From the NCBI RefSeq assembly GCF_001553645.1, contig NZ_CP014231.1, positions 2,108,001-2,172,000 of the forward strand: DNA of 64,000 nt, read 5' to 3'. The DNA is from Leptotrichia sp. oral taxon 847 (GTDB lineage Bacteria; Fusobacteriota; Fusobacteriia; Fusobacteriales; Leptotrichiaceae). Under the pieces are notes generated by a model that did no database searches, was not told where the DNA came from, and was given only the letters and a program-made list of their open reading frames with translations. The translations under genes were made by a program, and so were the position numbers. This document shows, piece by piece, positions 8,456 to 16,797 of the stretch (position 1 is the stretch's first letter; every line of letters starts with the position of its first letter).

Positions 8456-9532
8456 ATGGTAAATCTTAATGTAGGGTCGCTGGAAGTAATAACAGGAAGT
8501 ATGTTTTCTGGGAAAAGTGAAGAACTTATAAGGCGACTTAGAAGAGCAAAATTTGCAAAACAAAAAGTTGTTACATTTAAACATTCTGTCGATAATAGAT
8601 ATGGAGAAAATGGCGTATTTTCTCACAGAAAAGAAAGCATTTTTGCGTATCCGGTAAAAAATGTCGCTGAAATGGAAAAAATTATGGATGAAAATATTGA
8701 TGCCGAAATTATTGGAATTGATGAAGTACAGTTCTTTGGCAATGAAATTGTAGATTTTTGTAAGAAATATGTCGATTTTGGGAAAAGGGTGATTGTGGCA
8801 GGACTTGATATGAGTTTTAGAGCTGAGCCGTATGAACCTGTTCCAGAACTTATGGCAATTGCCGACGAAGTTGATAAATTACATGCTATTTGTACCGTTT
8901 GTGGAAAACCTGCTTATGCGAGTCAAAGACTTTTGGATGGGAAACCTGCATATTATGAAGATCCGCTTGTGATGGTTGGAACAAGTGAAAATTATGAAGC
9001 TAGATGTAAAAGGCATTTTATTATAAATCACAGAAATGAAAAAAAAGCCAAAATTTATTTTTTTGTCGGAACGGAAATTAATGTTGGAAAAAAATTTGTT
9101 GAAGAAATGTATATAAAAAATTTGTCAAAAGATGGAAATGTGAAAAGTGAAACAATAATTTTGAGCGGAAATATTATAAATTGTGAAAAAAATGTGCTAA
9201 AAAATTTACGGAAAAAAGTTGAAGAAAAAATTTCGAAAAATGATTTTTTGTTTGTAAGAATTACAGGGGGAATTTTACTTCCAATCGAAAAAAATTATAC
9301 AATTTTGGATTTTATGTGTGAGATGCGAAAAAGTTCTGAAGTTGTAATTGTTTCAAAAAATAAAAAAGGAGTGTTAAATCAGATTTTGGTGATGGTGGAT
9401 TTGTTGAAAAAATCAGATTTGAATTTGAGAGAAATTGTTTATAAAAAAACTGGCAATAAAAATGAAATTGAAGAAAATCAAATAATTGAAAAAATTTCAA
9501 ACTTAGCTGGAATTGGATATAGAATGATTTAA
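8456..9532 (+). CDS. tdk: Thymidine kinase fused to a BioD-like domain
   Basis: Residues 1-195 are a type II thymidine kinase: P-loop TGSMFSGKSEELIRR, Walker B-like IIGIDEVQFF, and zinc cysteines CTVC and the later C in ARCKRH. It would phosphorylate thymidine for dTTP salvage. Standalone enzymes stop near here, but this protein runs another 160 residues that resemble dethiobiotin synthetase: FFVGTEINVGKKFV at the P-loop position, RITGGILLPIEKNYT like the BioD GGxxxP segment, and VVIVSKNKKGVLNQIL like the BioD LGxxNH segment. The BioD P-loop (GTDTxVGKT) is altered to GTEINVGKKF, so catalytic activity of this part is doubtful. Confidence 0.9.
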   Translation: MVNLNVGSLEVITGSMFSGKSEELIRRLRRAKFAKQKVVTFKHSVDNRYGENGVFSHRKESIFAYPVKNVAEMEKIMDENIDAEIIGIDEVQFFGNEIVDFCKKYVDFGKRVIVAGLDMSFRAEPYEPVPELMAIADEVDKLHAICTVCGKPAYASQRLLDGKPAYYEDPLVMVGTSENYEARCKRHFIINHRNEKKAKIYFFVGTEINVGKKFVEEMYIKNLSKDGNVKSETIILSGNIINCEKNVLKNLRKKVEEKISKNDFLFVRITGGILLPIEKNYTILDFMCEMRKSSEVVIVSKNKKGVLNQILVMVDLLKKSDLNLREIVYKKTGNKNEIEENQIIEKISNLAGIGYRMI

Positions 9533-9553
9533 AAAATAAAAAAGGAGAAGAAA

Positions 9554-11746
9554 TTGGGTATATTAGATAAATTAAACGAAGAACAAAGAAAAGCGGCGGA
9601 AAAAGTCGAAGGACCTGTGTTAATATTGGCTGGAGCAGGAAGTGGGAAAACTAGAACGGTTACTTATAGAATGGCACATATGATAAAAGAAAAAGGAATT
9701 TCGCCACTTAACATACTTGCGTTAACTTTTACAAATAAAGCTGCAAGAGAAATGAAGGAAAGAGCTGAAGAGCTTATTGGAAGTGAAGCACAAAACTTGA
9801 TAGTATCAACATTTCACGCTTTTTCGGTAAGACTTTTAAAAATGTATGCCGATAGAATTGGATATGATAGAAATTTTAACATTTATGATGTGGACGACCA
9901 AAAATCTATTATTACAAAAATAAAAAAAGAAATGAACATTGGAGACAATGACAGTTCAAAGCCTGGAGTTTTGGCAAATAGAATTAGCAAATTGAAGGAG
10001 CAGGGAATCGGAGTAAATGAATTAGGGCAGCAAGTTGACTTAAAAGTTCCAGCAAATAAAATTTTTGCACAAATTTATCAAAGTTATAACGAGACTTTGA
10101 AAAAAAACAATGCAATGGACTTTTCGGATTTGCTTGTGAATGCTAGAAAATTATTGGATGATAAATTTATTCTTGAACGAATACAGGAGAGATATAAGTA
10201 TATTATGGTGGATGAATATCAAGATACAAATGATATTCAATACGAGATAATCAATTTGATTGCAGAAAAATATAAAAATATTTGCGTCGTGGGAGATGAA
10301 GATCAGAGTATTTACGCTTTTCGTGGAGCAAATATTAATAATATACTAAATTTTGAGCGAGATTACAAAGATGCGTTTACTGTAAAATTGGAACAGAATT
10401 ACCGTTCAACTAAAAAGATACTCGATACAGCAAACGAACTTATCAAAAACAACAAAAGCTCAAAAGGAAAAAATCTTTGGACGAATTCTAGTGAAGGAGA
10501 AAAAATTAAAGTTTACAACGCCACAGATATTTTTGACGAAGCAAATTACATCGTGTCAGAAATAAGAAAAAAAGTTAAAAATGGTGCGTCTTACAGCGAA
10601 ATGACTATTCTTTATCGTACAAATGCGCAATCTCGAATACTGGAAGAAAAATTACTGGCTGCAAATGTACCGTATAAAATTTATGGTGGAATGCAGTTTT
10701 TTCAAAGAAAGGAAATAAAAGATATCTTGGCGTATCTAAGTTTGTTAAATAACAGAAATGACAATCACAATTTTACAAGAATTATAAATGTTCCAAAAAG
10801 AGCGGTTGGAGAAAAGACACTTCAAAAAATTTCAGAATTTGCGGTTGAGAAAAATATGTCAATGTTGGATGCACTGAAATATGTTGATGAAATTTCAATT
10901 AGGGCAACTGTAAAGCCAACATTAAAAAGTTTTTATAATATGATGGAAAACATTCATTCGAATCTTGAAAATTTGTCAATAAAAGAAATATTTGAGCAAA
11001 TTTTGTCAAAAACGGGTTATATTGAAAGTCTTGAAGATAATAAAGAAGATAGGATAAAAAATATAGAAGAACTTTTAAACAGTATAACTGAACTAGAAAA
11101 ACAAAATCCAGGAATTTCATTGAACGAATATCTTGATATGGTGTCTCTTACTTCGTCATCGGATAACATCGAAGAAGATGAAAATTATGTTAAGTTAATG
11201 ACAATTCACAGTTCAAAAGGTTTGGAGTTTAACTATGTATTTTTAGTTGGAATGGAAGAAGGATTGTTTCCCTCAATCTCATTTGATGCGCCAGAAGAAG
11301 AAATTGAAGAGGAGCGTAGACTTTGCTACGTGGCAATCACTCGTGCCAAAAAAGAATTGTTTGTTTCGTACGCTTCAACAAGAAAAATTTGGGGAAAAGA
11401 TGATAATTTTAGAAAACCGTCAAGATTTTTATATGAGATGAAGCAGGATAACTTGGAATATGTCGGTGGAAGATTTGGCACTTTAAAAAGGGATAACAGA
11501 GTTAAAAATATTACAAAAATTGAAAATTTTAATCCATTTTCAAAAGGCGGATTTGGAAGAAAAGTAGAAAAAAGAAAATCAGAAAAGTCAGAAGATTTAA
11601 AATATAAGGTGGGACAAACCGTAATTCACAAAAAATTTGGTTCGGGTAAAATAAAAAAGATTGATATGAAGAGTATGACTGTGGAGTTTAAGGTTGGAGA
11701 GAAAAAAATCGCACTAATACTTGCCGATAAAATTTTGGAAAGTTAA
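9554..11746 (+). CDS. pcrA: ATP-dependent DNA helicase PcrA/UvrD
   Basis: A 730-residue superfamily 1A 3'-5' helicase for repair and replication-fork processing. Motif I LAGAGSGKTRT (about 26-36), motif Ia LTFTNKAAREM, motif II VDEYQDTN, motif III GDEDQSIYAFRGA, motif IV NYRST, motif V TIHSSKGLEF and motif VI EERRLCYVAITRA are all present. The C-terminal tail ends in a Tudor-like RNAP-binding segment (VGQTVIHKKFGSGKI). The start is TTG at 9554 with AAAGGAG 9 bp upstream. It begins 22 bp after the tdk fusion gene, so the two are probably an operon. Confidence 0.96.
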   Translation: MGILDKLNEEQRKAAEKVEGPVLILAGAGSGKTRTVTYRMAHMIKEKGISPLNILALTFTNKAAREMKERAEELIGSEAQNLIVSTFHAFSVRLLKMYADRIGYDRNFNIYDVDDQKSIITKIKKEMNIGDNDSSKPGVLANRISKLKEQGIGVNELGQQVDLKVPANKIFAQIYQSYNETLKKNNAMDFSDLLVNARKLLDDKFILERIQERYKYIMVDEYQDTNDIQYEIINLIAEKYKNICVVGDEDQSIYAFRGANINNILNFERDYKDAFTVKLEQNYRSTKKILDTANELIKNNKSSKGKNLWTNSSEGEKIKVYNATDIFDEANYIVSEIRKKVKNGASYSEMTILYRTNAQSRILEEKLLAANVPYKIYGGMQFFQRKEIKDILAYLSLLNNRNDNHNFTRIINVPKRAVGEKTLQKISEFAVEKNMSMLDALKYVDEISIRATVKPTLKSFYNMMENIHSNLENLSIKEIFEQILSKTGYIESLEDNKEDRIKNIEELLNSITELEKQNPGISLNEYLDMVSLTSSSDNIEEDENYVKLMTIHSSKGLEFNYVFLVGMEEGLFPSISFDAPEEEIEEERRLCYVAITRAKKELFVSYASTRKIWGKDDNFRKPSRFLYEMKQDNLEYVGGRFGTLKRDNRVKNITKIENFNPFSKGGFGRKVEKRKSEKSEDLKYKVGQTVIHKKFGSGKIKKIDMKSMTVEFKVGEKKIALILADKILES

Positions 11747-11756
11747 AAAAATTTTT

Positions 11757-11797
11757 TAAAGAGTAGGAAATAAAAAAATTTTCTACTCTTTTTATAA
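11757..11797 (+). terminator. Intrinsic terminator after pcrA
   Basis: Stem AAAGAGTAG / CTACTCTTT with an A/T-rich loop, followed by T residues. Confidence 0.8.
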
Positions 11798-11818
11798 AGA
11801 AAATGAAATTTTTTCGTA

Positions 11819-11847
11819 TTGAATTCCCCAAAGAAATGTGTTATTAT
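11819..11847 (+). promoter_or_regulatory. Promoter of the pyrimidine operon
   Basis: TTGAAT at 11819-11824, 17-bp spacer, TATTAT at 11842-11847, about 50 bp before pyrB. I see no PyrR-binding or attenuator hairpin in the short leader. Confidence 0.65.
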
Positions 11848-11895
11848 TTAACTAGTAAAAATTTTTTACAAGGAAAATAAAAGTAGGAGAAAAAG

Positions 11896-12822
11896 ATGAA
11901 AAAAGATATTATTTCAATGAATGATATGACAAAAGAAGAGATAATGGAAATTTTAAAGTTGGCAAAAAAAATTGAAAATATTTCAGAAGAAGAAAAATTA
12001 AAAATTTTAAGTGGTAAAATAGTTTCCACTCTTTTTTTTGAGCCAAGCACACGGACAAAGATGTCTTTTGAGTCGGCAGCATTTAGGTTGGGAGCAAATG
12101 TTTTGCAGTTGCCACCGGCAGAGTACTCTTCATTAAAAAAGGGGGAATCGTTTACGGATACAATAAAAATGGTAGAAAGCTACTCTGATGTAATTGTTGT
12201 GCGTCATCCATTTGATGGAGCAGCAAGACTTGCATCAGTAACTTCAAAAAATCCCGTCATAAATGCGGGAGATGGATCAAATCAACACCCAAGTCAAACG
12301 CTATTAGATTTATACACAATTTTGGAAGAAAAGAGAACATTGGAAAATTTATCAATTGCTTTTGTTGGAGATTTGAAGTATGGAAGAACAGTCCATTCAC
12401 TAATGAGGGCACTTACACATTTTAATCCAACTGTTTATTTCGTAGCACCGCAAATTTTACAGATGCCAGATTATTTGCTGGAAGATTTGCAAAAGCATAA
12501 CATAAAATATGAAATTTTATCTGATTTCAGAGATTGTCTCGATAAAATTGATGTTTTTTATATGACTAGAATTCAGAAGGAAAGATTTCTCGATGTTGAT
12601 GAGTACGAAAAATTAAAGGGAATCTACATTATAAATAAAAAAAATATTTTAGGAAAATGTAAAGATGATATGATTATTTTACATCCGCTTCCAAGAGTTG
12701 ATGAAATTTCAACAGATCTTGATTCAACAAAACACGCTTTATATTTTAAACAAGCTAAAAATGGGATTCCTATTAGACAAGCAATGATGATAAAAGTTTT
12801 AGAAAAAGAAAAAATGATTTAA
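11896..12822 (+). CDS. pyrB: Aspartate carbamoyltransferase catalytic subunit
   Basis: Joins carbamoyl phosphate and aspartate, the committed step of UMP synthesis. The carbamoyl-phosphate motif FFEPSTRTKMSFESA is at about residues 48-62; VRHPFDGAA, NQHPSQTLLDL and HPLPRVDEI are the other active-site segments. 308 residues is the normal length. AGGAG precedes the ATG. It is followed by pyrI, as expected for the enterobacterial-type holoenzyme. Confidence 0.96.
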   Translation: MKKDIISMNDMTKEEIMEILKLAKKIENISEEEKLKILSGKIVSTLFFEPSTRTKMSFESAAFRLGANVLQLPPAEYSSLKKGESFTDTIKMVESYSDVIVVRHPFDGAARLASVTSKNPVINAGDGSNQHPSQTLLDLYTILEEKRTLENLSIAFVGDLKYGRTVHSLMRALTHFNPTVYFVAPQILQMPDYLLEDLQKHNIKYEILSDFRDCLDKIDVFYMTRIQKERFLDVDEYEKLKGIYIINKKNILGKCKDDMIILHPLPRVDEISTDLDSTKHALYFKQAKNGIPIRQAMMIKVLEKEKMI

Positions 12823-12928
12823 TAAATAATTTTATTAAGAGAATTAGATATTTTATTGAAAAATTTAGATTTATTGTTTGATTATGTTAATATTTTTTAC
12901 AAATATTTAAAAATGAAAGGTTAATAAG

Positions 12929-13390
12929 ATGAGCAAAAGAAAAGAATTGTTAATTGGAGCTATAAAAAATGGAATTGTAATTGATCATATTCCATCAAAA
13001 AAAGTTTTTTTGATTGTAGAAATTTTAAAATTAAAAGATTATTCAGAAAGAATTACAGTTGCAACAAATATGCCTAGTAGTTCGCTTTTAAAAAAAGGAA
13101 TTATAAAAATTGAAGATAAGATTTTGCAGGAAAATGAATTAAACAATATTTCTTTAATTGCGCCAAATGTTACAATAAACATTATAGAAAATTATGAGGT
13201 TGTGGAAAAAACAAAATTAGAAAGACTGGATGAAGTCGAAGAACTTGTAAAATGCGATAATCCAAAATGCATTTCAAATCACGAAAATATCAAGACAAAA
13301 TTTGTAAGATTGAGTGAAGAAAACAAATATAAATGTTTTTATTGTGAAAAGATTATTTCAGAAGATGAAATTCAGCTAAAGACTAAATAG
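12929..13390 (+). CDS. pyrI: Aspartate carbamoyltransferase regulatory subunit
   Basis: 153 residues with an N-terminal allosteric nucleotide domain and a C-terminal zinc domain. The four zinc cysteines are visible as CDNPKC and CFYCE. It binds the PyrB trimers and gives CTP/ATP control. It lies 106 bp after pyrB and is preceded by AAAGG. Confidence 0.93.
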   Translation: MSKRKELLIGAIKNGIVIDHIPSKKVFLIVEILKLKDYSERITVATNMPSSSLLKKGIIKIEDKILQENELNNISLIAPNVTINIIENYEVVEKTKLERLDEVEELVKCDNPKCISNHENIKTKFVRLSEENKYKCFYCEKIISEDEIQLKTK

Positions 13391-13482
13391 ATTTTTTGTC
13401 AAAATAAAAATTAAAATTTTTGAAAAATAAAAATATAATTGAAAAATATTAAAAAAATTTGAAATGGAGAGAAAGTTTTAAA

Positions 13483-14349
13483 ATGCAAAATAATTGTGAA
13501 AAAAATGATAAGAAAGAATTTTTGGAAAATGTAGAAATTTTGGAAAATAAAGATGTCGGTGGAGATAATTTTTTGATGAGAGTAAAGTCTGAAAATGTCA
13601 AAAATAGGAAAAATATTCCAATTGCAGGACAGTTTTATATGTTAAAATTGAAAAATGAAATCATGATTTTAAGAAGACCAATAAGTCTTCATAGTGTAGA
13701 TTATGAGACGGGAGAAATAGAATTTTTGTACAAAGTTTTAGGAAAAGGAACAAGAGAGCTGTCAAATTATGAAAAAGGAGATGTCATAAACATTCAAGGA
13801 CCGCTTGGAAATGGTTTTGAAATAATAAAAAGTTCATCTAAAATAGTGATTGTTGGCGGTGGAATTGGACTTGCGCCATTAAAGCAGCTACTTAAAGAAT
13901 TATTAAAAAGTGAAAAGAATAAAAAAATCATTTTTATTGCTGGAGGTAGAGATAAAAAGACTTTGGAAATACTAAAAAATTTTGATTTTTCGGATAAAAG
14001 AATTTTTCTTAAAATTTGCAGCGATGATGGAAGTGCTGGAGAAAAGGCAAATGTTATTGAATTATTGAAAAAAGAAATGTCAATTGATGAAGAAATTGAC
14101 GTTGTTTATTCTTGTGGGCCTCATAAAGTATTGGAATTAATTTCTGAATTAGCAAATGAAAATGGAATAATTTCGCAAGTTTCGATGGAAGAAAGAATGG
14201 CTTGTGGGGTAGGAGCTTGTGTGGGATGTTCTATTCCAAGCAAAGAAGGAATGAAAAAAGTTTGTAAGAATGGACCTGTTTTTTACAGCAAAATTTTTGA
14301 TATAAAATCTGAAAATGCAGAAAATGGGGGTGAATCAGATGGAAAATAA
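13483..14349 (+). CDS. pyrK: Dihydroorotate dehydrogenase electron transfer subunit
   Basis: FAD and 2Fe-2S subunit that passes electrons from PyrD to NAD+. FAD-binding MILRRPISLHS, NAD-binding VIVGGGIGLAPL and the cluster cysteines CGVGACVGC plus a later VCKNGP cysteine are present. ATG at 13483 is preferred over the upstream TTG at 13459 because GGAGAG at 13464-13469 lies between them. The end overlaps the pyrD start by 11 bp, which indicates translational coupling. Confidence 0.93.
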   Translation: MQNNCEKNDKKEFLENVEILENKDVGGDNFLMRVKSENVKNRKNIPIAGQFYMLKLKNEIMILRRPISLHSVDYETGEIEFLYKVLGKGTRELSNYEKGDVINIQGPLGNGFEIIKSSSKIVIVGGGIGLAPLKQLLKELLKSEKNKKIIFIAGGRDKKTLEILKNFDFSDKRIFLKICSDDGSAGEKANVIELLKKEMSIDEEIDVVYSCGPHKVLELISELANENGIISQVSMEERMACGVGACVGCSIPSKEGMKKVCKNGPVFYSKIFDIKSENAENGGESDGK

Positions 14350-15307
14350 GATAAATAGACTTTCAACAGACTTTTTGGGAGTAAATTTAAAAAATCCCAT
14401 TTTTACAGGAAGTGGATGTTTCGCTTTTGGAACAGAATATATAGATTATTTTGATCCGAATGAATTGGGGGCAGTTGTGATAAAGGGATTAACTTTGGAA
14501 AAAAGAGACGGAAATTCAGGATCAAGAATTGCAGAAACTCCAGCGGGGATGTTAAACAGTGTGGGACTTGAGAATCCTGGAATTGATTATTTTGAGAAAA
14601 ATATCATAAAAGAGATAAAAAAATATTTGACAGTGCCAATAGTTGCAAATATTAACGGAAGTACGGTTGAGCAATATGTGAATCTCACAAAAAGACTTGA
14701 TAAAATGGAAGAAATAAAAATTTTGGAATTAAATATTTCTTGTCCAAACGTAAAAGATGGCGGGATGGCGTTCGGAGCAAATCCAGATATGGCAAGATTT
14801 GTCACAAGAGAAGTGAGAAAAGTAACAAATAAGCCATTAATGGTAAAATTATCACCAAATGTTACAAACATAGTAGAAATTGCAAAAATTGTGGAAAATG
14901 AAGGTGCAGACGCTATTTCGATGATAAATACTTTGCTTGGAATGGCAATTGATACAAATACTGGAAAAGCAATTTTGGGAAACACTTATGGGGGAATGTC
15001 AGGACCTGCGGTTAAGCCTATTGCACTAAGAATGATACATCAAGTTTCACAAGAGGTGTCAATTCCAATTTTAGGGATGGGTGGAATAAGCTGTGCAAAA
15101 GATGCGATTGAGTTCTTTTTGGCAGGAGCGTCAGCAATTTCGGTGGGGACAGCTTTTTTTGGAAATCCTTTAGTAGCAATGGAGATAAAAAAAGGACTTT
15201 TGGAATATTGCAAAAAGAAAAGTTTATCTAATATTTCAGAAATTATAGGATATTCTCATTCTGATGACGGAATTTCTTACAGAAAAAGATTAAAAATTAT
15301 AGAATAA
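14339..15307 (+). CDS. pyrD: Dihydroorotate dehydrogenase, class 1B
   Basis: FMN enzyme that oxidises dihydroorotate to orotate with PyrK. Motifs: NPIFTGSGCFAFG at the N-terminus, LELNISCPNVKDGG (class 1B uses a catalytic cysteine, seen here in NISCPN), and GMGGISCAKDAIEFFLAGA in the phosphate site. ATG 14339 is chosen because GGGGGTG lies 7 bp upstream; an in-frame ATG at 14315 has no RBS. 322 residues. Confidence 0.94.
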   Translation: MENKINRLSTDFLGVNLKNPIFTGSGCFAFGTEYIDYFDPNELGAVVIKGLTLEKRDGNSGSRIAETPAGMLNSVGLENPGIDYFEKNIIKEIKKYLTVPIVANINGSTVEQYVNLTKRLDKMEEIKILELNISCPNVKDGGMAFGANPDMARFVTREVRKVTNKPLMVKLSPNVTNIVEIAKIVENEGADAISMINTLLGMAIDTNTGKAILGNTYGGMSGPAVKPIALRMIHQVSQEVSIPILGMGGISCAKDAIEFFLAGASAISVGTAFFGNPLVAMEIKKGLLEYCKKKSLSNISEIIGYSHSDDGISYRKRLKIIE

Positions 15308-15329
15308 AAAGAAAAAAAGGAGAAAAATT

Positions 15330-16070
15330 TTGAATAAAATAAATGAAAAAGCTAAAGAAAAAATATTTGTAGCGTTGGACTTTGACAATTTAGAAGATGC
15401 AAAAAAATTGGTGGAACAACTTGGAGATAACATTTCTATGTACAAAGTGGGACTAGAAAGTTATTTGAGCACAGATGGAAAATTAGTTAACTATTTGCAC
15501 GGAAAAGGGAAAAAAGTATTTTTAGATTTAAAATTTCATGACATTACAAATACAGTAAAAATGGCGTGTAAAAATGCTATTCAAAAAAATGTTTTTATGT
15601 TTAACATTCATTGCTCAAACGGAAGTAAAACTATGAGAGAAGTTTCAAATTTAGTGAAAGAAAGTGGTTCAAAAAGCCTTTTAATCGGTGTAACAGTTTT
15701 GACAAATTTATCTGGCGATGACATTTCTGAAATGTTCAAAAGTAGCTTAAATGTCGAAGAAATGGTTCTAAATTTAGCGACAATTGCAAAAAATAATGGA
15801 ATGCATGGGATTGTCTGTTCTCCTTTGGAGTCGAAGAAAATTAAAGAAAAGTTGGGACAAAACTTTGTAACTGTGTGTCCAGGAGTTAGACCTCAGTTTA
15901 CATTAAATGCGCAGGGAAAAAGTGATGATGATCAGAATAGGATAATGACGCCGTTTGATGCGATTAAAAATAATGTAGATTTTTTGGTTGTGGGAAGGCC
16001 TATTACAAAAGCTAAAAATCCTTTAAAAAGTGCCAAAATGATATTGGAAGAAATTTCTCGTGCACTGTAA
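15330..16070 (+). CDS. pyrF: Orotidine 5'-phosphate decarboxylase
   Basis: Decarboxylates OMP to UMP, last step of the pathway. The barrel begins with IFVALDFDN, and the catalytic lysine/aspartate array is VFLDLKFHDITNT. The phosphate site is CPGVRPQF and FLVVGRPIT. TTG at 15330 is the best start, with AAAGGAG 9 bp upstream. It completes the cluster pyrB-I-K-D-F; pyrC, pyrE and carAB are not in the window. Confidence 0.95.
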   Translation: MNKINEKAKEKIFVALDFDNLEDAKKLVEQLGDNISMYKVGLESYLSTDGKLVNYLHGKGKKVFLDLKFHDITNTVKMACKNAIQKNVFMFNIHCSNGSKTMREVSNLVKESGSKSLLIGVTVLTNLSGDDISEMFKSSLNVEEMVLNLATIAKNNGMHGIVCSPLESKKIKEKLGQNFVTVCPGVRPQFTLNAQGKSDDDQNRIMTPFDAIKNNVDFLVVGRPITKAKNPLKSAKMILEEISRAL

Positions 16071-16171
16071 TATTAAAAATTTTTTTAAAAAAAGTAATAA
16101 AAAAGTAAAAAAAATCAAATTCAAATATATTTATATTATAATATTTAAAATAAAAATTTAAGGAGAAAGTT

Positions 16172-16651
16172 ATGAGAAAAAAAGCAATAATGATAATGGC
16201 AGTACTTTTTTTATGTCAATTGTCATATGCGGCAAGCCAAGTTGAAGATGTTAATAAATCAAATCCAGCTTTGGGTGGAAAAACAGAAACAAAAATAGAA
16301 AATACATCGACAACAACAACAACTACTACAATGCCATCTGAAAAAGAAAATGTAGGAAACGAAAATACAACAGTAAAAGAAAATACACCAATTACAACAC
16401 CAGCACCTGCTGCAGAAACTGGAACAAATGAAGAAACTACAGTAGTAAGTCCAGCGCCTGCCACAGACAATGAAACTGAAACTACTTTGAAAGATACAAA
16501 ACGAGAATCTATAACAACAAGAACAAACAAAACGACAAAAAGAAGTCAACTTAAATCTAAATCTAAGGCAAAAAAGATGACGTTGGATCAAAAATTGGAT
16601 GCAGAATTGTCAAATCTTACTCGTATGTTGGATAGACTGGAAGGAAAATAG
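16172..16651 (+). CDS. Secreted Thr-rich low-complexity protein
   Basis: Unrecognised 159-residue protein. A signal peptide (MRKKAIMIMAVLFLCQLSYA) is followed by a Thr/Glu/Pro-rich disordered stretch with TTTTTTT and repeated PAPA segments, then a basic patch (KRSQLKSKSKAKKM) and a short helical C-terminus (LDAELSNLTRMLDRLEGK). It may be an envelope spacer or adhesin-like protein. It has its own AAGGAG RBS and is followed by a strong terminator. Confidence 0.75.
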   Translation: MRKKAIMIMAVLFLCQLSYAASQVEDVNKSNPALGGKTETKIENTSTTTTTTTMPSEKENVGNENTTVKENTPITTPAPAAETGTNEETTVVSPAPATDNETETTLKDTKRESITTRTNKTTKRSQLKSKSKAKKMTLDQKLDAELSNLTRMLDRLEGK

Positions 16652-16663
16652 AAGAATTAAAAA

Positions 16664-16712
16664 AAATCTCTTGTAATATTTTATATATTTGAGAGATTTT
16701 TTATTTTTATAA
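16664..16712 (+). terminator. Bidirectional terminator between convergent genes
   Basis: AAAAAATCTCT near 16668 pairs with AGAGATTTTTT near 16691, with A and T runs on both sides, so it can serve both the Thr-rich gene and the convergent secA transcript. Confidence 0.75.
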
Positions 16713-16716
16713 AATT

Positions 16717-16786
16717 GGGAGTACTCAGAATTCTGGACACTCTCTCTATTTTGAGTTTACACAAAATTCTGGACACTCTCGTTTTT
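16717..16786 (-). repeat. Relic of an IS terminal repeat
   Basis: ATTCTGGACACTCTC occurs twice (about 16728-16742 and 16763-16777), the second preceded by TTTACACAAA. This pattern resembles the ends of IS256-type elements. No transposase remains nearby. The family assignment is from memory and uncertain. Confidence 0.4.
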
Positions 16787-16797
16787 TACTTTATTAA

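Noticed and set aside
16216-16591. Two antisense frames over the Thr-rich gene
   Set aside because: They come from the repeated ACA codons of the secreted protein read on the other strand; no RBS or protein character.
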